Below are positions 1-6,764 of a stretch of DNA of 64,000 bases, piece by piece. Every line of letters starts with the position of its first letter. Within the stretch, counting starts at the first letter, position 1. The position numbers were made by a program, and so were the translations under genes. Source of the DNA: Arthrobacter sp. Soil763 (GTDB lineage: Bacteria > Actinomycetota > Actinomycetes > Actinomycetales > Micrococcaceae); contig NZ_LMSH01000002.1 in the NCBI RefSeq assembly GCF_001428365.1, positions 306,795 to 370,794 of the forward strand, written 5' to 3'. The notes beneath the pieces are model-generated. The model did no database searches and was not told the DNA's origin. It was given only the letters and a program-made list of their open reading frames with translations.

Positions 1-13
1 TGGGGTTCGTCGG

Positions 14-19
14 TAGACT
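14..19 (+). promoter_or_regulatory. -10 hexamer of a leaderless promoter
   Basis: TAGACT lies six bases before the GTG at 26. That spacing would put transcription start on the start codon. The purine run between them abuts the GTG and is too close to act as a ribosome binding site. Confidence 0.6.
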
Positions 20-25
20 GGAGGA

Positions 26-685
26 GTGAATGCAGAGAACTCGAAGTCAGTTGCCCCGGCTGACGCCGCCGCGCCGGCCGCCAAGCGCAGGCCCCGGCCG
101 GAAAAGAAGGTCGAGATTACCGACCCCAAGGCGATCCGGGCCCTGGCCCACGCCGCCCGGCTTGAGGTCATCTCCGAGCTCTACTCCACCCAGGTCAGCC
201 GCACGGCCACCGAGTTGGCGGCCCAGACCGGCCTGACGCCCAGCGCCATGAGCTACCACCTGCGCGCCCTGCAGAAATGGGGCATCGTGGTGCCCGCCGC
301 CACGGCCGGCGACGCGCGCGAGCGTCGCTGGAAAGCCGCCGGCACCGACTTCACCATCAATTCCGGCGGGGGACTGGCCAGCCCGGAATTTGCCGTGCTC
401 GATCTCGAGCTCGACGCCTACCGCCGGCGCGTTAAGGCCTACGCCAGGTCGCGCGATGAGCAGCGCCAGCGCGGCGAGGCGGCGGACGGCACCTCGTCGG
501 TGGTGCTGGCCAGCAACCTGCTGTACCTCACCCCGGCCCAGCGCGCGGAACTGAACCAGCGGCTCTTCGACCTGCTCCGCGACTATGAGCTCGAGGACCC
601 CGACCAGGTTCCCGACGGCGCCGAGCGGATGGCCACCATGTGGTCGATGATCCCGGATGACCGGGGCGGGCCCGCGGCTCCCTAG
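26..685 (+). CDS. ArsR-type winged-helix transcriptional regulator
   Basis: A 219-residue protein with a basic, Ala/Pro-rich N-terminus (about 1-30) followed by a winged helix-turn-helix of ArsR type (about 33-110); the segment LTPSAMSYHLRAL fits the recognition helix. The C-terminal half is helical and charged and could dimerise or sense a ligand. No CxC-type metal site is visible, so metal sensing is not supported. The GTG at 26 is the only start after an in-frame stop at 14-16, and it suits leaderless translation. The gene is convergent with the SRPBCC gene, and its targets cannot be read from this window. Confidence 0.75.
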   Translation: MNAENSKSVAPADAAAPAAKRRPRPEKKVEITDPKAIRALAHAARLEVISELYSTQVSRTATELAAQTGLTPSAMSYHLRALQKWGIVVPAATAGDARERRWKAAGTDFTINSGGGLASPEFAVLDLELDAYRRRVKAYARSRDEQRQRGEAADGTSSVVLASNLLYLTPAQRAELNQRLFDLLRDYELEDPDQVPDGAERMATMWSMIPDDRGGPAAP

Positions 686-736
686 CGCGCCGGGAAGCCC
701 GGTTGTCGCCGAGCGGCCGGCCACAGGCAGCAAAAA

Positions 737-770
737 GGCCGGGACGGCGGTGGCCCCGCTCGCCCCGGCC
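737..770 (-). terminator. Intrinsic terminator of the SRPBCC gene
   Basis: GGCCGGG (737-743) pairs with CCCGGCC (764-770). On the minus strand the stem is followed by five T residues (complement of 732-736), a standard rho-independent terminator. Confidence 0.75.
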
Positions 771-789
771 TTCGCGCCGCTGGTCGTCC

Positions 790-1728
790 CTAGTGCTGCC
801 CGAGGCTGCCGCCGGCGGGCGGAAGGGTGCCCGGGCCGCCCTCGGTCCGCGCCCGGCGTTCGGCCTCGCTCGCCGTGTCACTGAGGGCGGTCTCGTCGGA
901 GTCGCCTTCTGTATCGACCAGGCCGTTCGTCTGGTCGAAGGGTTTGCCGACCGGGCGGGTGTCCGGAGCTCCGGTGGTGCCGGCTGCAGCCTGGGCTGGG
1001 CCGGCGTCGTGCCCGAGGCCCTCGTCGGGGAACACGCTGCCTGTGGTGCCGGTGGGCGGTACTACTGTGGCCGCCCCCGGACGGGGCGGAGCCGCGGCGT
1101 CGGCGGGCACCGTGTCGCCGTCGGAGTTCTTGCTGCCGGAGGCCGCAGCCACGCCGGCGGCCGCGGCGGCCGCGAGGCCGACGCCGGCAATCACCTTGCC
1201 GGAGACCCCGGCCTTGCCGCTGTCGCCGCGTGAGGCGGCGGCGTCCTCGACGCCGGGGGTTCCGCCCGGTACGCCTCCGCCGACCGTGCCGCGCCACGCG
1301 CCGGTCGCGTAGCCCTCGTCTTCGATAAAGGCCTTGAACCGCTCGAGGTCACCCTCCGCCTGTTTCTCCACGACGTTGAGCTTGTCGCCGATCTTCTCCA
1401 CCACGCCCTCGGGCTCGTAGTCGAGGGAAAGCTGTACCGACGTCTGGCCGCCGCCGAGGTCTTCAAACGTCACGGACCCGGCGTTGGTAGCACCCTCGGT
1501 CGCCGCCCAAGCAACCTTCTGGTCGGGCACCTGTTCCAGGATCCGGGCCTGCCACTGCCTGCGAACCCCGGCGATTTCGGCCGTCCACTCGAGCTGCTCG
1601 TCACTGAGCTGCTTGACGCTCTTGACCCCGCCCATGAAGTGGGGGAACTCCTCGAACTGGGTCCACTGGTTATAGGCCACGCTGACGGGAACGTTGACCA
1701 GAATGCGCTTCTCAACCTTGGTGCTCAC
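790..1728 (-). CDS. SRPBCC (cyclase/dehydrase-like) protein with long low-complexity tail
   Basis: A 312-residue protein. Residues 1 to about 150 form an SRPBCC/polyketide-cyclase-like fold (N-terminal STKVEKRILVNVPVSVAYNQW, then FEEFPHFMGGV). This is followed by an Ala/Gly-rich hydrophobic stretch (about 180-205) and an acidic disordered tail. Such proteins bind hydrophobic ligands or act in stress responses; no enzymatic role is evident. Start: GTG at 1728, preceded by AGGAG at good distance. The gene carries the AGTAAGC composite element upstream and a T-tailed terminator downstream, so it is probably monocistronic and controlled separately from the sugar permeases upstream. Confidence 0.7.
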   Translation of the reverse strand: MSTKVEKRILVNVPVSVAYNQWTQFEEFPHFMGGVKSVKQLSDEQLEWTAEIAGVRRQWQARILEQVPDQKVAWAATEGATNAGSVTFEDLGGGQTSVQLSLDYEPEGVVEKIGDKLNVVEKQAEGDLERFKAFIEDEGYATGAWRGTVGGGVPGGTPGVEDAAASRGDSGKAGVSGKVIAGVGLAAAAAAGVAAASGSKNSDGDTVPADAAAPPRPGAATVVPPTGTTGSVFPDEGLGHDAGPAQAAAGTTGAPDTRPVGKPFDQTNGLVDTEGDSDETALSDTASEAERRARTEGGPGTLPPAGGSLGQH

Positions 1729-1767
1729 GATTTCTCCTCTGATTGGATCGGGGATCAACAAGGGGCT

Positions 1768-1790
1768 GATTATTCATCAGTATGCTTACT
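1768..1790 (-). promoter_or_regulatory. AGTAAGC composite promoter element, copy 1
   Basis: Minus-strand AGTAAGCATACT (1779-1790), five bases, then ATAATC (1768-1773), 39 bases before the SRPBCC start. The same 12 + 5 + 6 geometry occurs before two other genes (10454-10476 and 48350-48372). Confidence 0.5.
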
Positions 1791-1848
1791 GTATCGGCCG
1801 GGCCCTGGCACGGCTAGGGGGCCGACGTTTCGGAATTTTCGGCGCTGC

Positions 1849-2787
1849 TCAGCCCTTCCGGCCTTCCGTGGCCACGCCTTCGATGAAGTGGCGTTGCCCG
1901 AAGGCGAAGAGGATGAGCATGGGCAAGGTGATGAGCAGGGTCGCGACCATGACGAACTGGTAGTCGCCCTGCCCGCCGTTCGTTGGACTGTATTTGGTCA
2001 TGGCGTAGGCGATCCCAAGCGGTGCGGTGAAGCCCTCGACCGATCCGGCGTTGAGGTAGATCAGGGCCGACTGGAGGTTGTTCCAGCTGGCCTGGAATTC
2101 GAAGATGAAGATCACCACCAGGGAGGGGATCGACAGCGGCAGGGCTATCCGGCGGAAGAGGCCGAAGTAGCTGGCGCCGTCGATCCTGGCTGCCTCGAAG
2201 AGTTCGCGGGGCAGGCCGAGGAAGAACTGACGCTGCAGGAAGATGTAGAACGCTGATCCGAAGAGGTTCATGCCGAACAGCGGGATCCACGTTCCCAGGA
2301 CTCCCAAGTTTTTCCAAATGAGGTACTGCGGCACCATCGTCACAGCCCCGGGAAGCATCATGGTGGCCAGGACAAGGCCGAAGAGGAAGTTTCGGCCCGG
2401 GAAGCGGAAATAGGCGAACCCGAAGGCGACCATGGCGCTGGAGATCGTCACCAGCGTCGCGGCCAGGACGGCGATCAGGAAACTGTTCGTCACCCAGCTG
2501 ACCAGCGGGAGCTGCTCCCAGACCTGGATGTAGTTTTGCGGGGAAAAGGTGCGGGGAATCAGCGAGTTGTCGAAGACCTCCCCGCGTGGTTTGAGGCTGG
2601 CGGCGATGAGCCAGACCAGCGGATAGAGGAATGCGGCGCTGAACAGCGTCAGAAGCGACCACAGCAGCACCCGGCCCGCTTTGCTCCGTGGGGAGAGCCG
2701 CTTGCGCCGTGGGCGCGGCGGTTCGTCCGCCGGCCGGGTATCGGTCCGGGGTTCAACCCCGGCCGCCTGGGTCCGTGTCGTTGCCAT
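1849..2787 (-). CDS. Carbohydrate ABC transporter permease (MalG type)
   Basis: A 312-residue inner-membrane permease with six predicted membrane segments after a basic N-terminal tail (about 1-38). The EAA loop that contacts the ATPase is seen as ELFEAARIDGASYFGLF. It is the second permease of the importer; its start overlaps the stop of the preceding permease by one base, which suggests translational coupling. The cluster has no ATPase, so a shared MsmK-type ATPase elsewhere is probably used. The sugar imported cannot be deduced. Confidence 0.88.
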   Translation of the reverse strand: MATTRTQAAGVEPRTDTRPADEPPRPRRKRLSPRSKAGRVLLWSLLTLFSAAFLYPLVWLIAASLKPRGEVFDNSLIPRTFSPQNYIQVWEQLPLVSWVTNSFLIAVLAATLVTISSAMVAFGFAYFRFPGRNFLFGLVLATMMLPGAVTMVPQYLIWKNLGVLGTWIPLFGMNLFGSAFYIFLQRQFFLGLPRELFEAARIDGASYFGLFRRIALPLSIPSLVVIFIFEFQASWNNLQSALIYLNAGSVEGFTAPLGIAYAMTKYSPTNGGQGDYQFVMVATLLITLPMLILFAFGQRHFIEGVATEGRKG

Positions 2788-3752
2788 CAGCGCTTTTCCC
2801 CCTCGTAGTAGACGAACTTGTTGCCGATCCGGACCTGAAGGAGGCTGATCAGCAGGATCAGGACAAAAAGGACCCAGGCCATGGCTGAGGCGAAGCCGAA
2901 ATTGAATTCACGGAAGGCCTGCTGGAACAGGTAGATACCGTAGAACAGGGATGCCTCGGGCGAAGTGCTGGTCTGGTCGCGCCAAAACAACAAATAGGCC
3001 TGGTCGAAGACCTGCAGGGCGGCGATGGTCAGGACGATGACGTTGAAGAAGATGGCGCCGGAGATCATCGGGACCGTGATGGAGAAGAACTTCCGCACGG
3101 GGCCTGCGCCGTCGAGGGCAGCCACCTCATAGAGATCCTTCGGAACGCTCTTGAGGGCCGCAAGGAAGATGACCATCGTTCCGCTCACCCCCCAGAGTGT
3201 CATCAGCACGATGGAGGGTTTCACCCAGGCCGGGTCGATGAGCCATTGCGGGCCGGTGATTCCGAAGAAGCGGAGGGCCTGGTTGATGGCGCCGGTATTG
3301 CCGTTCAACAACAGCAGGAATACCGCGGCGGTGGCGACCGAGGGCGTCATCTTGGGAAGGTAGTAGACGGTGCGGAAGAACCCGGCCCCGCGGCCGACTT
3401 GGTTCAGCAGCAGGGCAAGACCGAGCGCCACGCAGATTTCCAGTGGCACGGCCATGACGGCGTAAAACAGGGTATTGGCCAGTGACGCGGCCACCTTGGG
3501 GTCGTCGAAAAGCAATGCGTAGTTCGTGGTGCCGGCCGGTTTGGCGACGTTGGTGGCGAGGTTGTAGCGGCTGAACGAGATCACCAGGCTGTAGACCATC
3601 GCGCCGAGCATAAAGACCAGAAACCCGACGATCCACGGGGAAATGAACAGGTAGCCGGCCACTGCTTCCCGGCGGTTGTACTTCTTGTTAGGTCGGCGCT
3701 GGCTCCGGCCCGACTTGCGCGGTGCGGCATCGGCCGCCGGCTCTGTTTTCAA
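2787..3752 (-). CDS. Carbohydrate ABC transporter permease (MalF type)
   Basis: A 321-residue permease with a basic N-terminus (about 1-25) and six membrane helices; the EAA loop appears as DLYEVAALDGAGPVRKFF. It pairs with the MalG-type permease encoded next. The start is TTG at 3752, because no in-frame start lies further upstream before a stop. It is divergent from the binding-protein gene at 3944, so both transcripts start in the 3753-3943 region. Confidence 0.88.
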   Translation of the reverse strand: MKTEPAADAAPRKSGRSQRRPNKKYNRREAVAGYLFISPWIVGFLVFMLGAMVYSLVISFSRYNLATNVAKPAGTTNYALLFDDPKVAASLANTLFYAVMAVPLEICVALGLALLLNQVGRGAGFFRTVYYLPKMTPSVATAAVFLLLLNGNTGAINQALRFFGITGPQWLIDPAWVKPSIVLMTLWGVSGTMVIFLAALKSVPKDLYEVAALDGAGPVRKFFSITVPMISGAIFFNVIVLTIAALQVFDQAYLLFWRDQTSTSPEASLFYGIYLFQQAFREFNFGFASAMAWVLFVLILLISLLQVRIGNKFVYYEGEKR

Positions 3753-3853
3753 GGCACCCCCACTTTCGATCGCTGCAGGGGCCGCCGCCGTCGCGGAGGA
3801 CGCGCCCCGCTGGCCACTTGCGCCCCTCGTCCCACTCCGTTAGTTTTCGATTT

Positions 3854-3923
3854 AGCAAGCTTACTTACAGTCTGGCAGTAAAGAATCGTTTAGCCGAGGG
3901 CTTTCTTGGCGGCGACATAAAGT
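3854..3923. promoter_or_regulatory. Divergent promoter region of the sugar ABC cluster
   Basis: It contains TAAAGT (3918-3923), a possible -10 for the binding-protein gene, and an imperfect palindrome at 3863-3879 (TTAC and GTAA outer arms) that could be an operator. AGTAAGCTTGCT on the minus strand (3854-3865) resembles the 12-mer found elsewhere but lacks the downstream AT-rich hexamer. No regulator gene is adjacent. Confidence 0.35.
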
Positions 3924-3943
3924 TCGAGTGCAGGAGGATGCAG

Positions 3944-5302
3944 ATGGGCGTTCCAACGAAGAGGTTGGCGGTTCTGGCCGCGGCAGCACTGGGCCTTGCG
4001 GCCTGTGGCGGCGGCGGCCAGTCGGCCGCGGAGACGTCGGATTTCAAGAAGGAGGCATCCGGGGCGCTCACCGCCTGGGCCTTCGATAACGCGGACGACG
4101 TCGGCAAGGCCCGGATGAAGTACGCGGAGTCCCAGCTCTCCGGCGTCAAGATCACCATGGACCAGACGCCGTTCGACGCGCAGAAGTTCACCACCCGGGC
4201 GGCCAGCGGTGGGGTGCCGGACGTGGTCCAGATGGACCGGACCTTCGTCGCCACGTATGCCGCCCAGGGCCTCATCAAGCCCCTGGACGGATGCTTCAAG
4301 GCGCACGGCATGGACCCGGGCAAGCAGTTCTACCCGGCCGTCACGCAGCAGGTCACCTACCAGGACAAGGTCTGGGCCGTCCCGCAGTTCTACCAGCCCG
4401 CGGCCATCATCCTCAATCAAAGCGTTCTGCAGCCCGCAGGCGTTTCCGCCGAGGACATCGACACCTCCGACCACACCAAGCTGCTGGGTGCCGTCGGCAA
4501 GGCCTACAAAGCCAGCGGCGGCAACCCGGCGACGCTCGGCTTCGACCCGGTCGCCGGTGGCCAGGCCGAACTCTGGATCCTTGGCCAGGGCGGGCGGCTG
4601 ATGGATGACAAGGGGGCGCCAGCGCTCGACGACCCGGCGAACATCGGGGCGTTGTCCTTCCTCAAGCAGCTCTACGACGCGCAGGGCGGTTACGCGAAAG
4701 CCAAGAGCTTCAGCGATTCATTCGACACCTTTGGCAAGGACAACCAGTTCGTCAAGAAGCAGGTCGGCGCCCAGGTCGACGCCCAGTGGTACGTCAACGT
4801 CCTCGCCCCCTACTCGGAATCGCTGAAGATATCGGCCGTGCCGTTCAAGGACAAGGAGGGGAAGCCCTTCACCGTAGCCGGCGGTACCTCCTTCGTCATC
4901 CCCACGGGCGCCAAGAACCCCGACGCTGCCTGCGCCTGGATGACCTCACTGGTCACCGACGATGCGTGGGCCGCTGCGGGCGAGGCCCGCTCGCAGAAAA
5001 TCGCATCCACGCCCGGCGGCATTAACACCGGCCTCTTTACCGGCTCGCCGTCTGCGGACAAGTTGATCCGGGACAAGTTCGTCAAGCCCAGCGGTAACGC
5101 GGGGTTCGACGAGACGATCAGCACCTACTACGACGTTCTGCCGACCGGCAAGTCCCTCGGTGCCTCGCCCGCCGGACAGACCATCAAGACCGAACTCAAC
5201 AACGCCATTGCCTCGGCCCTGCTCGGCACGAAGGCGCCGGACAAGGCGCTGGCCGATGCCCAGGCCGCAGCTAAGCGCGCCTTCGATCAGGCCGGTTCCT
5301 AG
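3944..5302 (+). CDS. Sugar ABC transporter lipoprotein binding protein
   Basis: A 452-residue family 1 extracellular solute-binding protein. The lipoprotein signal ends in lipobox LAAC with the lipidated Cys at residue 21. The mature protein shows the typical bilobed pattern, including PTGAKNPDAACAWM near the C-terminal lobe. ATG at 3944 is chosen because GGAGG sits six bases upstream; an ATG at 3938 lies too close to it. It delivers substrate to the two divergent permeases. A strong hairpin follows at 5338-5373. Substrate unknown. Confidence 0.88.
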   Translation: MGVPTKRLAVLAAAALGLAACGGGGQSAAETSDFKKEASGALTAWAFDNADDVGKARMKYAESQLSGVKITMDQTPFDAQKFTTRAASGGVPDVVQMDRTFVATYAAQGLIKPLDGCFKAHGMDPGKQFYPAVTQQVTYQDKVWAVPQFYQPAAIILNQSVLQPAGVSAEDIDTSDHTKLLGAVGKAYKASGGNPATLGFDPVAGGQAELWILGQGGRLMDDKGAPALDDPANIGALSFLKQLYDAQGGYAKAKSFSDSFDTFGKDNQFVKKQVGAQVDAQWYVNVLAPYSESLKISAVPFKDKEGKPFTVAGGTSFVIPTGAKNPDAACAWMTSLVTDDAWAAAGEARSQKIASTPGGINTGLFTGSPSADKLIRDKFVKPSGNAGFDETISTYYDVLPTGKSLGASPAGQTIKTELNNAIASALLGTKAPDKALADAQAAAKRAFDQAGS

Positions 5303-5337
5303 GGGCCGCAGCCGGATCCCTGATTCGGTGCCAAACT

Positions 5338-5373
5338 GGACGGACCGCGGGGCTTGCTTCCCGTGGTCCGTCC
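5338..5373 (+). terminator. Hairpin after the binding-protein gene
   Basis: GGACGGACC and GGTCCGTCC form the outer stem, extended inward by CGGG/CCCG with one mismatch. No T-tract follows, so it is a probable rather than classical terminator. Confidence 0.5.
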
Positions 5374-5410
5374 AGACGGCCCTGGATTCTTGAGGGAAAG
5401 CGTACCGACC

Positions 5411-5806
5411 ATGGCTCAACCACAGGGGAACGAACAGCCCGACGTGTTCACCCGATTCACCACAGCCACCGCCCGCGTCCTGGGCCACGCCTGGGTCTTC
5501 AGTGCCGCCGTCGCCGTCCTGGTGGCGTGGGCGCTCACCGGCCCGTTGCTGGCGTTCTCGGACACCTGGCAGCTGGTTATCAATACCGGCACCACCATCG
5601 TGACCTTCCTCATGGTCTTCATCATCCAGAACACCCAAAACAGGGATACCGCAGCCCTTCACCTGAAGCTGGATGCGCTGATGCTGGAGCTCAAGGTCAG
5701 CAACGCCAAGCTCTACGACGCCGAAAATGAAGGCGAGAAGGAAATCGAGCGGCAGCGGGCACGGATTGCGCGCGCCGCGGACGCCGGGCCCTCCGAGGGG
5801 GTCTGA
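5411..5806 (+). CDS. Low-affinity iron permease family membrane protein
   Basis: A 131-residue protein with two predicted membrane helices (about 25-48 and 55-75; the second contains FLMVFIIQNTQNRD) and a charged helical tail (about 85-125). The IQNTQNRDTAALHLKLD segment is characteristic of the low-affinity iron permease (FTR-like) family. Transport activity has been proposed only for eukaryotic relatives; in bacteria it is mostly uncharacterised. ATG at 5411 is the first plausible methionine, but no clear Shine-Dalgarno sequence precedes it. Confidence 0.7.
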   Translation: MAQPQGNEQPDVFTRFTTATARVLGHAWVFSAAVAVLVAWALTGPLLAFSDTWQLVINTGTTIVTFLMVFIIQNTQNRDTAALHLKLDALMLELKVSNAKLYDAENEGEKEIERQRARIARAADAGPSEGV

Positions 5807-5993
5807 CAGCGGCCGGCCTTGTTTCTCCGGACGGCGGGGCGTAGCGTCGGACAGGCAGGGCAGTGCGCGGATCGATGACAGAGAATCCGCGGAATCTCTA
5901 CCCTCACCGGCCCGGCGCTCCCGTGCAGAACGACCACAGGCCACCGCTGTAGCCCTCGGCGGTACCCATGCACCCAGCGGAAATGAGCCGACC

Positions 5994-6260
5994 ATGGCTA
6001 CTTCGCAGTTCACCCAATTCCTTCACGACGCCACCTCGCCCACGGCGGCTTTGGACCCGAGCATCGACCGAGACTGCCTCTACGGCGTCTACACCAGTTG
6101 GTGCTTCCTGGCCCGCCGGCAACCGGCAGCGGAAAGCGTCTTCTGGGCCGCCATGCGGAAGAAGAAGATTGTTCCCGGACGGACCCGGCTGCGCATCAAG
6201 GGACCCGCCGCGGCGGATTATCTGGTCTGCGCCTACACCGGTTCGGTGTGGGGACCCTAG
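5994..6260 (+). CDS. Small hypothetical protein, winged-helix-like
   Basis: An 88-residue protein not recognised with confidence. The pattern LYGVYTSWCFLARRQPAAES followed by a basic segment KKKIVPGRTRLRIKG resembles the small winged-helix C-terminal domain of phage-type primases, but this is only a resemblance. ATG at 5994 has a weak GGA upstream. It stands alone between the iron-permease-like gene and the convergent helical-protein gene. High-GC codon use matches its neighbours, so transfer is not evident. Confidence 0.5.
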   Translation: MATSQFTQFLHDATSPTAALDPSIDRDCLYGVYTSWCFLARRQPAAESVFWAAMRKKKIVPGRTRLRIKGPAAADYLVCAYTGSVWGP

Positions 6261-6302
6261 CGTCCGGAACGCATCAGGCGGGCGGGGTCCGCTGAGGGCA
6301 AC

Positions 6303-6764
6303 CTAGCGCGCCGCGATCAGGGCCTGCGGGGCCGCCTGCTTCATGCGGGTCTGCAGCCAGCGCAGCTGCACCGACGTCTCGCCGTCGCACCGCTCAACGA
6401 CCTCCAGCAGCTCCCGGTCCCGGAGCGCCGATCCGGCCTGCTTGACCATGGTCCAGGTGACGTCCACCAGGCTGGCCAGCAGGTACAGGTCCTGCAGGTC
6501 CCGCAATAGCCCCACAGGACCCTGCCTCGTGCTGGACAGCCCCTCGGCGTGGAGGCGCTCCGGCTCGGCATCCGAAGGGTCCTCCCCGTAGCGCTCGACG
6601 ATCGGGTGCAAAAGGCGGCTGTGCTCCTCGCACTGCTGGGCCAGGGTGTGGCACAGGAAGTGCACGTCGGGCTCGTCGCCGTGGCCGGCCGCGACCTGTC
6701 GGAAGGATTCGGCCAGCGTCTTCTCGGCCTGGTGCAGCATGCCCAGGTAAATGTTCAGGTTCAT
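6303..6764 (-). CDS. Four-helix (ferritin/hemerythrin-like) hypothetical protein
   Basis: A 153-residue, all-helical, soluble protein. The N-terminal half carries Glu and His residues in helix-compatible spacing (LHQAEKTLAESF, then HFLCHTLAQQCEEHSRLLH), reminiscent of metal-binding four-helix bundles, although a complete diiron ligand set is not proven. Its start overlaps the stop of the oxidoreductase gene by four bases (ATGA), so the two are translationally coupled. This suggests an accessory, maturation or electron-transfer role for that enzyme. Confidence 0.65.
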   Translation of the reverse strand: MNLNIYLGMLHQAEKTLAESFRQVAAGHGDEPDVHFLCHTLAQQCEEHSRLLHPIVERYGEDPSDAEPERLHAEGLSSTRQGPVGLLRDLQDLYLLASLVDVTWTMVKQAGSALRDRELLEVVERCDGETSVQLRWLQTRMKQAAPQALIAAR

